A stretch of 64,000 nucleotides of DNA, taken from assembly GCA_022560025.1 (NCBI GenBank), contig JAFISE010000065.1, positions 102,827 through 166,826 of the forward strand. Reading direction: 5' to 3'. Positions 43,503 to 55,124 of this stretch are shown in pieces. Numbering within the stretch: the stretch's first letter is position 1; each line of letters opens with the position of its first letter. Under the pieces are notes generated by a model, which made no database searches, was not told the origin of the DNA, and saw nothing but the letters and a program-made list of their open reading frames with translations. The stretch comes from Stagonosporopsis chrysanthemi (Eukaryota; Ascomycota; Dothideomycetes; Pleosporales; Didymellaceae). The position numbers and the translations under genes are program-made.

Positions 43503-45651
43503 ATGGCGAAAGACAAGAAGAAAGGTGACAAGGCAGCTGCCAAAGCAGCAAAAGCCGCCAAGCAAGAGAAGAAAGCTGGCAAGAAAGACAAGAAGCAAGC
43601 AACCAAGAACAAGGACGTGGACTCCGATACCGAATCCGTAGATCTTGATGCAGTCCTGGCACAGTACGCGAAAGAGCAGGAGGCATACCACGAAATCACG
43701 GAGACTGCGTGCGAGCCACCAGCGGCTAGGTCGTCCAGCACGTTGATCGCAAATCCGGCCAACGAGAACGAAGTCTTCCTGTACGGTGGGGAATACTTCA
43801 ATGGTGCCACTGCACACTTCTACAACGACCTTTTTGTCTACAACATCAAGCGAGACACCTGGAATAAAGTCACGAGTCCTAACTCACCCCTGCCACGATC
43901 GGGACATGCCTGGTGTCGAGCAGCGAACACGCAGGAGATTTACTTGTTCGGTGGCGAGTTCAGTTCGCCTAAGCAAGGTACCTTCTACCACTACAACGAC
44001 TTCTGGAAGTTGGAGCCAAAGAGTCGAGAGTGGACACGCGTGGAGACCAAGGGTAAAGCATCCAGCCCACCGGCGCGAAGTGGACATCGCATGGTCAGCT
44101 TCAAACAGTACATCATCCTTTTCGGGGGTTTCCAGGACACGTCGGCAACTACGAAGTACTTGAACGACCTATGGATCTACGACTGCATCAACTTTACTTG
44201 GCACACACCGAAGCTGCAGGCGGCGCGTGCAGTCCCAGATGCGCGATCCAGTTTCACACTGCTTCCCCATGACCAGGGCGCTGTGATCTACGGCGGCTAC
44301 TCACGAGTCAAGACCGCTGCAGGAGGCAACAAAGGGCAACAGCAGCAGCAAGGAAAAGGTAAGAAAGGCGGCGGCGGTGGCCCAGCGTCGCGTATGGTCC
44401 TCAAGCCGAAGGTCCACGTCGATACCTGGTTCCTGCGCGTTACACCACCGCCCGCCGACCAGCCATCCACAAATCCACCAACCGTCTCGTGGGAGAAGCG
44501 CAAGATGCCTGCGAACGCGCCGAACCCCGCGCGCGCAGGAGCCACAATGGCATTCCACAAGGGCCGTGGCGTGCTGTTTGGCGGCGTTCACGACGTTGAG
44601 GAGAGCGAAGAGGGCATCGACTCTGAGTTCTTCAACCAGATGTTTGTCTGGAACATCGAGCGAAATAGATACATGCCGCTCTCGCTCCGCCGACCCAAAG
44701 CCAATGCAAACAAGCAGGCCAACAAGCAAGCCAATGTCAGCCGGCGCGCACGCGGGAAAGCAGATGAAGAAGAACTGCTTGCCAACCTCAAAGCGCTCGA
44801 GATGAAGATTGGAGGCGCGACAGCACACGATTCTGACGACGAGGCCGACAAGGCGAAGGAGGAAGAGGAGGAAGAAGACCAACGCCCTGAGAAACCACGT
44901 CTCTTTGAGTTCCCCCACCCGCGCTTCAACGCCGCGCTGGCTGTGCAGGGCGACACGCTCTTCATCTACGGCGGCACGTTCGAAAAAGGCGACCGCGAAT
45001 TCACCTTCGACGAGCTATGGTCCGTGAACCTCAACCACCTGGACGGCGTGACCGAGATCTTCAAGCGCGAGCTAGACGACTGGGTCGGCAGCGACGACGA
45101 AGCCGATTCCGAGGACGACGACGACGACGATGACTACGACTCCGACGAAGGAGAAGCCGAAGACGAGGACGCCCCCTCCACCGCACCAACCAGCACCACC
45201 GACTCGCCCCTCGTCGCCCCCGCGAAAGAAGCCGACGAGGATCTCGGCACCAACGAGGAGATCTCGGCGCTCACGGACGGCCTCCCCCACCCGCGGCCCT
45301 TCGAGTCGCTCCGCGAGTTCTACGCCCGCACACAGGAGACGTGGATTAACCTCAAGATCGACGAGCTGGACCGGAAGAAGCGGACGGACGAGTTTGGCGT
45401 CAAGGCAAGTTTCTCTGCTCTCCCTATGCTGTTCCCACTTGTGTATTTCGTTCGTGGAGGTATGAATGATTTACTAACCCTGCACACAGGAGATCAGACA
45501 GTTGGCGTTCAAGGATGCAGAGGAGAAGTTCTGGGATTGTAGGGAGGAGATTCGCGCCCTGGAGGATGAGCAGGAGGCGGCGGGTATTGGGGAAGTGGTT
45601 AGTTTGGCGGATAAGGAGAGTAGCGGGGCAGGGGCAGGGAGGAGGAGGTAG
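43503..45651 (+). CDS. Kelch-repeat protein, Kel3/KLHDC4 type
   Basis: Exon 1 (43503-45404) and exon 2 (45490-45651) give 687 residues. They are joined by an 85-bp GC-AG intron with donor GCAAGT and branch TTACTAAC; no GT donor restores frame. The N-terminus is a Lys/Ala-rich basic tail. Kelch blades are visible as FLYGGEYF, YLFGGEFSSP, ILFGGFQD, VIYGGYS, LFGGVHD and FIYGGTFEKG. Basic and acidic low-complexity inserts interrupt the propeller, including a long Asp/Glu run near residue 535. The last exon encodes FWDCREEIRALEDEQEAAGIGE, a signature tail of this family. The function is poorly known; yeast Kel3 is cytoplasmic. Confidence 0.92.
45405..45489 (+). other. non-canonical GC-AG intron
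   Basis: The donor GCAAGT directly follows an AAG codon, the branch TTACTAACCC precedes the acceptor CACACAG, and length is 85 bp. Splicing is required to reach the conserved C-terminal tail. Confidence 0.85.
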
Positions 45652-45863
45652 ATGTGCTGCTCTCCATCTGGAAAGATATCCCAGACCTCATGGGTACGGA
45701 TTAGAGTGGAGGGGTGATGATGTTCTGTGGTCTGCAATACAAACTCAGTTGGTGTATGCCACGAGATCATGAACAGAAAACCTGAAGGCTAGACCATACG
45801 ACTGGCGGTCACGGGTCTGGAACTCTGAAGACGTATTGATTTCTTGATTCGCCGACACTTGAG

Positions 45864-47219
45864 CTAACCTCCCCCACGCATAATCTTCTGAGCCTCCTCC
45901 AATTGCGCCTCGATATCAAAGTCCCAAATCCACTGCATCCGCGTCAGAAAGCTGTGCTCAATCTTGTCCAGATCGTCCCCACACAGCTCCATATCATACA
46001 ACATGCCCGCCTCCTGACTCGTCGTAACATTCTTCTGCGTCCGCTCCCTGCGCACCTGATCAAACGCATTGAACGCAGCGTCCAAGTCGTTGACGTTGTT
46101 TGCGTCCTTGATCAAATTGGCAAGGATGTACGAGTCCTCGATGCACATGCCTGCGCCCGCGCCCTGGTGGGGCGTTGTCGCGTGTGCGGCGTCGCCGAGC
46201 AGACACAAGCGGCCTTTGTGAAAGGTGTTGCAGGGTGGGTGCATGAAGAGGGCCCAGACGTCTGGTTTCTCCATTGCGCCAACGATTTTCTGGACTTGCG
46301 GACCCCAGGCAGCGAAGTCGGCCTCCATGCGCTCTTTTGAGGTGGTGACGACCCATTTCTCGTCATCCCAGGTTTTGCTGGAGTTGAAGGCGACGACTGC
46401 GGCTTGTCAGTTTGAGGTGGAGAGGTGGGGCGAGAGAGAGAACGGACCATTCATTGTTTTGCCTTTCTGCACGGGGAAGGTCAAGATATGTCCGTGGTAG
46501 CCTAGGAAGATGGAGCTGTTTGCTGCGACATCTTCACCCAGCAACTTTATTGCCTTTTCCATAGGAATCAACCCTCGGTAGGCGTACTTTCCGGAGTACT
46601 CTGCGAACGATGCAGGGTCTTCCTTGCCGAGCAGCCAGGGTCGTGTCTTTGACTTGATCCCGTCGCACCCAATGACGGCAGAATGCTGTGCTGTGGTTCC
46701 ATCGGCAAAATGAAGCACCATGTCCCCTGAGTTGTCTTTTGCGTTGCTCAGATCGACCAGTCTCTTACCAAAGCGAGCTACGTTGTCGGGGATGTCCTTC
46801 ACCAGCTCGTCCAAGAAAGCCGCTCGGTACACACCTCCCCGTTCGCCGCCAGCCGCCATTGGCACATCGAACAGTGCATCACCAACCCTCTTGCCCGGCT
46901 TGACGAACCCATCCTTGTCCGCCTTGCGCTCATCGCCGACGCGGATGGTGAACCACGAGTCTTCCTTCTCTTTCCACTGGTTGCCCGTCTTGGTCTTGAT
47001 GAAGGCCTCGTGAATCTTGGGAGACATGAGTTTCATCGCTCGCCCGGCGTTTGGCCCCAAATATACACCAGCACCTATCTCGCTGAAGTGAGACGCTGCC
47101 TCGTAGACGGTAATCGGTATATCATATCGCAGGAGTGTGATGGCGAGGCAGAGGCCTGAAATGCCGCCGCCTACAATGGCAAGATTGTAGTCCTTCTTGG
47201 GCGCGTCTGTGGAGGCCAT
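45864..47219 (-). CDS. FAD-dependent monooxygenase, salicylate hydroxylase type
   Basis: Exons 47219-46448 and 46396-45864 (51-bp intron, GTCCGT...CTGAC...CAG) give 434 residues. The start is the ATG of MASTDAPKKDYN; the open frame upstream lacks ATG. The FAD motif is IVGGGISGLCLA (residues 15-26). The second FAD-binding signature is LCLLGDAAHATTPHQGAGAGMCIEDS. YRGLIPMEKA and the middle GCDGIKSKTR (DG motif) also fit. These enzymes hydroxylate aromatic acids with NAD(P)H and O2. The substrate is not deducible, and no aromatic-degradation genes are adjacent. Confidence 0.9.
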
Positions 47220-48066
47220 TGCGAGAGGTCCGCGAGCGGAGAGGTTCAATGGAGCAACTGCGAGCGAGCTGTCCGCGAGGTTTTGAGAGCTCAATGCCGA
47301 ATCTGAGGCTTGCTGTTAGCTTCACGGGTCTAAAGCACGGCTGTCACGACGGATGCGGCTCTGCAGCGACTTGCTCAGATCTTCATCCGATGGCGCCCAT
47401 TCGACTGCACTTGCGATGACGCATGGCCATCGCTCTGCAACCGACCAATCAGCCCCGCGCCATTAGCTCGGCTCCCTGCAGTGGTCGTCGCAACGGTCTC
47501 GGGAGGCCAAAATTCGGACCTCCAGATACCTATATACGAGCTGCTCTCAACGGGTAGCAAGGCGCTAGCCGATGGTGCTCATCCGATGAGGCTGCGTTGC
47601 CAGTGTGTCTTCCGGCGTCTGAGGCAGCGCTCAACACGCTCAAGACAACAAGCCATGTGGGGTGGATTGTGGGGTTGGCCTTGCTGGACCGCACCGCGGG
47701 ACCTCGGATTAGAGCGCATCTGGATTCGCGCTAGTAAGCAACTGAGGGACCGAGTTGCAAGACGCTTCGATGACCCAAACAAACACCACGATCTGGGCTC
47801 GATTGTGCGACTCAGAGCGTTTCTGCAGGCTCAAGCTGTCCTATGGGCTTCTGCAATATGCATAGTGCTTGATGCGGCGGCTCTGCTGCCACGTCGTTGT
47901 CATTGGGCGGTGCCGACTCTGCCGTCATCACTTTAGAGCTGCTAGCTGGATGGAGTATATTTCACGGTGGGAGGATTTCGTTTCTGCAGTTTCCAATCCT
48001 TTCCAGTATCACGACATTTTTTATTCTGATTTCCAGCTCTCTTGCCTGCACTGAGGCTGGTACACA
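47220..48066. promoter_or_regulatory. divergent upstream region, monooxygenase / pyroglutamyl peptidase
   Basis: 847 bp. The largest ORF (47481-47936 +) has no domain and an Arg/Trp/Cys-heavy composition typical of non-coding frames. No gene is called. Confidence 0.4.
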
Positions 48067-49233
48067 ATGGCTAATGCTTCGTACGCTGCGCGGCAGCCTC
48101 CTGCTGTCGAAGGCGAAGAGCCGGTTAACGTACTGGTCACTGGCTTTGGGGTAAGTGAGTCTCATATCATGGCATATGGTTTTGTACTCCTACTTGCCAC
48201 ACTCTCAAATTCTGCTGTCTGCTGTCCACCGTCCTTGCGTGCCCAGCCCTGTCATTCCCATATTTGCGCTCGATGACGCAGGGTTCAGCCGAGGTCCATG
48301 ATCAATAACGACCAATGAAAACAACAACGACGCGCATTTCCACGATATATTGTATCAAACAGCGCAAGGAACCGAGTTCACGATTTCCACATGCAGATTC
48401 CATGATTCCCAAGCCCCATGGTCCAGAACAGTTCACAGTTTATTCTCAACCGCCCCAACCCACCACATCCACATCACTGACCCACCACACAGCCCTTCCT
48501 AGACAAGTACCCCAAAAACCCCTCCTGGGAAATCGCCTCCACCCTCCCCGCCCTCCTCCCCAGCTCCCCCTCTACCAGCCACCCTCCCATCAAGATCTCC
48601 GTCCACCACGCCCCCATCCGCGTTAGCTACGCCAACGTCCACGCCCTGGTCCCGACCCTGCTCCCCCCGGGCGCCTCGACCTCGCCCGCCGCAGACATAG
48701 TTCTGCACATCGGGCTCGCAGCAAGCCGGACGTTCTACGCCATCGAAGACGGGGCGCACGCACGGGGCTACGGCAAGACGGCCGATGTGGACGGCGAGTT
48801 ATTCGGCGACGAGGTGGGGGGCAAGGCGTTTCCCACGGACAGGTTTCCAGGGGTGTTGAGGACGGGGTTTGACAACCAGGACGTGCTGGCGCGCTGGAGG
48901 GCGCAGCTGCAGTCCTCTCCCTTGTCCGCGGCTGCAATGCCCGATGTCCGTACGAACCCCGATGCGGGGAATTTCCTGTGCGGGTTCATCTACTATAACT
49001 CCCTAGCAAGGTGTTACGAGCGCGGCGGCGAGGAGGCCGACAGGCCGGTTGTGTTTTTGCATGTCCCCGATCTGAGTGCTAGTCAGGCGGCGCTGGATGA
49101 GGGGAGGGAGGTGGCGGTTGCGTTGATCAAGGCGCTGGTCGAGAGTCGGAGGGAGAGAGGGGTGAGAAATTTTGGGGGAAATGAGGAGAAGGGGCTGCAG
49201 GAGGATGATGCGAGGAATAATACTGCTGTTTAG
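48067..49233 (+). CDS. pyroglutamyl peptidase I-like cysteine peptidase (family C15)
   Basis: Exon 1 (48067-48150) ends VNVLVTGFG, and exon 2 (48493-49233) begins PFLDKYPKNPSWEIA. Together they rebuild the family's TGFGPF...NPSWE start. The product is 274 residues. The catalytic triad candidates are Glu113 (FYAIEDGAH), Cys191 (GNFLCGFIYYN) and His218 (VFLHVP). The enzyme removes N-terminal pyroglutamate. The intron is 342 bp, far longer than any other here. The C-terminal 30 residues are low-complexity. Confidence 0.87.
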
Positions 49234-50044
49234 TGAGGGGTTGGGATTGGGTTTGATGTCACAGAGAAGTACACTTTTGACTGATGACTACGCTGGTCGA
49301 GATGATTTCGTCGTTCGAAATCTCGTAATATTCATCACCCTTCCCATATGTACAGCTTGTTCCACTCCTTAGTCCAGCCCTTGATCTTTGTATTTTTAAC
49401 TTCGAAGATGTCAGCGGCATGCCAAGCTGCTGTTGCCGGTCGTATATGCCATTGTGCGATTCACCGTTGTGGCTTCCTGATACACTATAGCGCGGGCAAA
49501 TATACGCACGCTTTGCAACAGATCACATCGTGAGAGTGGATATATAGGTCCGACACGCAGATCATGGCCTTCACTTGTGAACCGGTATAGTCTTGGGGTG
49601 ACTTGCAGTCCGGGAAGGTTGCAGGTGCGACAGAGTAGGCATCGTCATGGCGGAGATGTTCTACCGTCTGACGGCTCGTGTTTTCCTTTGAGAAATACGC
49701 AAGACGAATGTACTGTTGAACCAGGTCTAGATTCTTCTTCTTTTGTGTTAGCAAGGGTGCAGTGCGCAGACGCTCTGGCTACCGTGTTGTCCTTCCGCGG
49801 TTTGAGCGGTGCTCTGCTTGACAGGTGGGTGTTCCTCGTTAACATACTGGCATGGGTATTTCGTGGCTTAGCAGCAGGTGAACCAAGAAAGGTGTCGCTG
49901 TGTTTTTACTTCTTGAGAGGGGTGCGCTTCATCTTGACATCATGTCACTTGCTATGCTCCCTGGGCCAAAGCCATATCAAGAGCATCCATGCAGTCGATA
50001 GAAGTGCGTCCTAAAAGGCAATCAATTGGGATCCACGCATAGGC
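49234..50044. other. convergent intergenic interval
   Basis: 811 bp between the ends of the C15 peptidase and MED9. ORFs such as 49577-50014 (+) lack domains. Nothing else is seen. Confidence 0.45.
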
Positions 50045-50488
50045 TCAGCCCGTCATACGTCGGTCTCCATCGTCCGTTGTCTCCGTTGGCCGGCCAAGCT
50101 CCCGCAAGGAGGCCTTCAGGCGTGCGATGCGTGCCTCCAGATCCTCGATCTCCTCTTCCTGGTCTTCACACGTCCTGTCGATCTCTGGTAGAGCCATAAC
50201 GGCGCGCTGGGCGCTCTGAATCTTCAGCCTGACGTCGGTGGCCGCGGTGGCTACATGCTGGATCTCGAGAGGCCCATCGGCAGCGGGCTGGGAAGGCGCA
50301 GGCGTGGGTGCGGTGTCGAGCAGGCGCTTGAGCAGCTTGTGGAGGTCTGGCAGGATGTCGAAGGCGGTTGGTGGTGGAAGGCCCGGGGAAGCAGGAGCAG
50401 GAGCTTGCAATGCGGGCGTCGCAGAGCCCGTTGGTGGCAGCGAGGCGCGCGCAGACGCAGGGGCGTGGGGTGTGGCAGCTCCAGACAT
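50045..50488 (-). CDS. MED9: Mediator complex subunit 9-like protein
   Basis: A single exon of 147 residues. The N-terminal third is Ala/Pro/Ser-rich. A short helical region (FDILPDLHKLLKRLLD) follows, then a coiled coil (DVRLKIQSAQRAVMALPEIDRTCEDQEEEI...LEARIARLKASL). This two-part helical layout with the ALPEIDRT phrase is what I expect for fungal Med9/Cse2, a Mediator middle-module subunit paired with Med4. It is divergent from phosphoglycerate mutase. The assignment rests on a short protein. Confidence 0.7.
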   Translation of the reverse strand: MSGAATPHAPASARASLPPTGSATPALQAPAPASPGLPPPTAFDILPDLHKLLKRLLDTAPTPAPSQPAADGPLEIQHVATAATDVRLKIQSAQRAVMALPEIDRTCEDQEEEIEDLEARIARLKASLRELGRPTETTDDGDRRMTG

Positions 50489-50957
50489 GATAAGTGTCGC
50501 TGGGAAGACAAGGTGCGGTAATAGTGGGGATGGCTAGGCCTGGTGTCGATGCGGGAGACGCGCCTTGTCCGACGCGCCGCGCAGATCGGCGGCGTGGTGA
50601 TTGGCCGCGTGAAGCAGTGCTGCTGGCGGGCTGCTGCTGTGCGAGGGCGAGGCTGCGAGCGTTCTAGTGGGCCGCTGAAACGTGCGCGTTGGTTTTGCAG
50701 CGCCAGGCGAGAGCCTATCGGTGCCGGCCGCGGCGATAGCGGTGGTGTGGTGGTGCAGTGGAGTTGTTGAAGCAAATTGACGTCTTGGTTCCTTGCTCCG
50801 ATGCTTCAGGGCTAGGTCTCAGCCCCACTACCCCTCCGTGCTCTCCAACAGCTTTTGGTTCACGCCCACGCTTTTTTGCGACCTACATCCTCTCCTGCTC
50901 GAGCGTCCTCTCGCTCCCATATCCCTTTTCCCACCACCTATTAATTGCCCCGTAAAT
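50489..50957. promoter_or_regulatory. divergent MED9 / phosphoglycerate mutase promoter
   Basis: 469 bp. The 50880-50945 segment is CT-rich immediately upstream of the mutase ATG, the typical leader of strongly expressed fungal genes. No TATA box is obvious. Confidence 0.45.
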
Positions 50958-52576
50958 ATGGTGCAGGTCGACCAGAAGGCTGTGCTGATCGTCATCGACG
51001 GCTGGGGTGTTGCGACTGAGAAGTCGCGCAAGGATGGAGATGCTATCCTCGCCGCCGACACTCCTACTATGGACGAGTTTGCCAGGAGCGGCTCCAAGAC
51101 CGCCCAGGGCTACACCGAGCTCGAGGCCTCGTCCCTCGCTGTCGGTCTCCCCGAAGGCCTCATGGGCAACAGCGAGGTCGGCCACTTGAACATTGGTGCC
51201 GGCCGTGTTGTCTGGCAGGACTCGGTCCGCATTGGGCAGACCATCAAGAGCGACAAGCTCGGCGAGGTCGAGAATGTCAAGAAGTCTTTCCAGCGCGCGA
51301 TTGACGGCAACGGCAGGCTTCACTTCTGCGGACTGGTGTCTGACGGCGGTGTTCACTCCCACATCGACCATCTGGTTGCTCTCCTCAAGGTCGCCAAGAA
51401 GATGGGCGTCCCCGAGGTCTTCATCCACTTCTTTGGCGACGGCCGCGATACCGACCCCAAGTCCAGCGCCGGATACATGGAGGAGTTGCTGAAAGCGACC
51501 AAGGAGATCGGTCTTGGCGAGATCGCAACCATCGTCGGTCGTTACTACATCATGGACCGTGACAAGCGATGGGACCGTGTCGAGATCGGCATGAAGGGCC
51601 TGGTCACTGGTGAGGGTGAGGAGAGCAGCGACCCGGTAGCCGCCATCAAGGAGAGATACGAGAAGGGTGAGAACGACGAGTTCTTGAAACCCATCGTTCT
51701 CGGTGGAAAGGAGCGCAGGATCCAAGGTAAGACTGAACAGAACTGAGTACCGAGATGTCTTCATGCTAATTCGTGCAAATAGACAAGGACACAATCTTCT
51801 TCTTCAACTACCGCTCCGACCGCGTTCGTGAGATCACCCAGCTTTTGGGCGACGTCGACCGCTCGCCCAAGCCCGACTTCCCCTACCCTGCCGATATCCA
51901 CCTCACTACCATGACCTCATACAACCCAAGCTACACATTCCCTATTGCTTTCCCCCCTCAGCGAATGGACGATGTTCTTGCTGAGACACTTGGAAAGCAG
52001 GGCGTGAAGCAGTGCCACGTTGCTGAGACCGAGAAGTACGCACACGTTACTTTCTTCTTCAACGGCGGTGTTGAGAAGCAGTTCGAGAACGAGGAGCGTG
52101 AGATGGTTCCGTCGCCCAAGGTAGCCACATATGATCTCCAACCCACGATGAGCGCCATGGCTGTCGCCGAGAAGCTCTGCGAGCGCATCCGAACTGGCAA
52201 GTTTGAGTTTTTGATGAACAACTTCGCCCCCCCTGACATGGTTGGCCACACTGGTGTGTACAAGGCAGCCATCGAGGCCGTCAGCGAGACCGACAAGGCC
52301 ATCAAGCTGGTTTACGACCAGTGCAAGGAAAGCGGCTACACTCTGTTTGTCACTGCTGACCACGGTAACGCGGAGGAGATGCTTACCGAGGAGGGCACAC
52401 CCAAGACATCTCACACTGTCAACAAGGTTCCCTTCGTCATGGCCAACGCCCCTGAGTCCTGGAGCCTGAAGAAGACTGACGGTGTGCTTGGAGATGTCGC
52501 CCCTACAATCTTGAAGTTGATGGGTCTGTCCCAGCCCGACGCTATGGATGGCACCAGCTTGCTTGTCAAGGCCTAA
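50958..52576 (+). CDS. 2,3-bisphosphoglycerate-independent phosphoglycerate mutase
   Basis: Exons 50958-51726 and 51783-52576 (56-bp intron, GTAAGA, GCTAAT, TAG) give 520 residues, standard for the cofactor-independent enzyme. The N-terminal metal-binding start is VLIVIDGWG. The phosphoserine nucleophile is in GNSEVGHLNIG (Ser72). Further signatures are SDGGVHSH, GDGRDTDP, RYYIMDRD, FFNYRSDR and TADHGNAEEM near the C-terminus. It interconverts 3- and 2-phosphoglycerate in glycolysis and needs Mn2+ or similar metals. Budding yeast uses the unrelated cofactor-dependent enzyme, so this supports a filamentous ascomycete. Confidence 0.98.
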
Positions 52577-53248
52577 GGCTGTCAGCAATTCTTTTCCTTT
52601 GATTCCCTTATTGCATAGACCACAGGAACGTTGGCTACGACTGGACGCTGTGACGTATGTATAGAAATGGCATACACCTCAAGATCAAGCTTAAGATCTA
52701 GAGAAGGACATAGAGAACTCAGCTCGTGACACCAATTCGTGAAGTCCATCGTGAGAGCTACAGCTTTGGATTTATCCAGTCAAGCAACCACAGGCACCCT
52801 CAACGAAGCTCAAAAGATTGTAGAATATTAAGCCGAAGGCGTGTGCAAGATTTCTGGATCATCACGAACTTCGTCTCTGCAATCTCAAGGTCTGTTGACC
52901 ATCGCGCACTCCGATACGAAGCAGACGCTAAGAACGCGGGGCTGATCTTCCAGGGTCCGAAGCTGACTATCAGCGTGAGATGCCCACAACCCTTGAGAAC
53001 ACTCACATCACAACACCAACTTAAGCCTCACCAAATCGCCAAACCTGTCCCAGTGTTCGAGGGATTTTGTATTACGCCCTAAGCGACCAGACATCAATAT
53101 CGCACGCGCCGCCGATATTGCAAGGCTGAGACATCGACGCGCATACGACCCCCACCGCTCCTGCCTCGCTCCTGCAGTCGCTCCAGGCTTTCTCTGTCGA
53201 GATTAATCGGTCACATTCAGCAGTTCGTCAAATCCTCTATCCACAACT
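52577..53248. other. intergenic interval between mutase and kinase
   Basis: 672 bp in tandem orientation. Small ORFs (for example 52726-53082 +) are unconvincing. The last 100 bp before 53249 presumably form the kinase leader. Confidence 0.45.
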
Positions 53249-54545
53249 ATGGCCTCAAACGGAGCAAGTGGGGCGCAAACACCTCAGTCGCAGGCGCAAG
53301 TTCAGCCATGTCGGTATAAGACTGGAAAGACATTGGGCGCCGGAAGTTACTCGGTGGTCAAGGAGTGCGTACACATCGACACGGGGAGATACTATGCTGC
53401 CAAAGTCATCAACAAGAGGCTCATGGCAGGTCGCGAGCACATGGTCAGGAATGAAATCGCCGTCTTGAAAAGAGTATCCATGGGACACAGGAACATCCTA
53501 ACCCTGGTGGACTACTTCGAGACGATGAACAACTGTACGCCGCCCGATGCCCTGAAGATACCATAGACTGAATATCGCAGTGTATCTAGTGACCGATCTT
53601 GCGCTCGGAGGCGAGCTGTTCGACCGCATCTGCCGAAAGGGCAACTACTACGAGTCTGACGCCGCAGACCTGATCCGAGCCACTTTGTCTGCGGTCGCGT
53701 ATCTTCACGACCACGGCATTGTGCACCGCGACTTGAAGCCCGAAAATCTGCTGTTCCGTACACCAGAAGACAACGCTGATCTGCTGATCGCAGACTTTGG
53801 CTTGTCGCGTATTATGGACGAGGAGCAGTTCCATGTCCTTACTACGACCTGCGGAACACCTGGCTACATGGCACCAGAGATCTTCAGGAAGACTGGCCAC
53901 GGCAAGCCTGTGTAAGTAATTCAACCGCATCTCTTCCCGCATCACTGATGGCCATACAGCGATATCTGGGCTATTGGAGTCATCACATACTTTCTTCTTT
54001 GTGGCTACACGCCTTTCGACCGCGACTCGAACCTCGAGGAGATGCAAGCAATTCTTGTTGCCGATTACTCTTTCACACCTCTCGAGTACTGGCGAGGCGT
54101 TTCTTTGACCGCTCGCGAGTTTATTCGCCGCTGTCTCACTGTCGATCCAGCAGCGCGTATGACGTCTCACGAAGCGCTTTCGCATCCTTGGATCGCAGAC
54201 CTTGCTAAGAAACAGGCGGAAGGTGAAGAGGATCTCCTACCAACTGTTAAGAAGAACTTCAACGCCAGGCGCACGCTTCACGCTGCTATCGATACTATTC
54301 GTGCCATCAATCAGCTTAGAGCTGGCGGTGCAGCTGGCATGATGGACGGCATCAAGGCAACAGAGCCACGTCGCGGCGCGCCTCCCGCGCCAAAGTTCCC
54401 GCAGCCGGCAGAAGAGGGCTCCGATCCGATGGAGATTGACCATGTCGACAGCAGAGGCAATGGCCACGGTCAGACCGAAGCCATGATCAAAGAGCAGGAA
54501 CGCAGAATTCGAGAGACTCAGCAAGGCTTGTGGAGCAAGCGTTGA
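53249..54545 (+). CDS. Ca2+/calmodulin-dependent protein kinase (CaMK I/II-like)
   Basis: Exons 53249-53534, 53581-53911 and 53960-54545, with introns of 46 bp (GTACGC) and 48 bp (GTAAGT), give 400 residues. The Gly-rich loop is LGAGSYSVVKE and the ATP Lys is in YAAKVINK. The catalytic loop HRDLKPEN spans residues 144-151. The DFG motif is ADFGLS, the activation loop contains TTTCGTPGYMAPE, and subdomain IX is DIWAIGVITYFLLCGYTPFDR. After the kinase domain, FNARRTLHAAIDTIRAINQL is the basic amphipathic autoinhibitory and calmodulin-binding segment. The layout matches fungal CmkA/Cmk1. Confidence 0.95.
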
Positions 54546-55124
54546 GAGGCAGATACTACCATTTCCGACTTTAAGATCCTTTCCTTGCTGTCATTGGCGA
54601 GGCAGGCCTTGTTCATCTAAGTTTGAGCGCTGGCCGACGACCGCCGATAAGCTGTATATGCGCATTTTCCGACTACATACCACCATTGCAATTCAGCAAG
54701 CCAAATGTCTTCACCACTTCCGTCCCCATACTGTCACATGTACAGTTTGCGAATACCACATTCACCTCGACTTTGCAGTGTATTGCTATTGTGCACGCAG
54801 CCAGGGTGAAAGCATTTGTTTCAAATCCTGACTTCAATAGGCCATTGTACAATAGCAGCACGGAATATACTTTTCACTAACCGACTCTATCAGGACAACC
54901 TCAAGCGTATACAGTATTCAATACCTCCAGCTCCTCGGCATGCTGCATCAGCCCAACCCACCTTGACTCACGCGAGAGTCACACCCCAGGATCACACCGC
55001 CGATTGCAACCATAAACTACCTTTACCTGCGTACGAGTCTGCCTGGCTGTTCTGAAGAAGCCATCTCGAGTGATCCGACCAGCGGTCCTTGTTCTCAACG
55101 TTTCTCGATTTTCGACTTAGGATA
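54546..55124. other. intergenic interval
   Basis: 579 bp in tandem orientation. No confident gene or motif was found. Confidence 0.45.

Noticed and set aside
47481..47936. 151-codon + ORF upstream of the pyroglutamyl peptidase
   Set aside because: Composition is Trp/Arg/Cys-heavy and lacks any domain; it lies in a divergent promoter.
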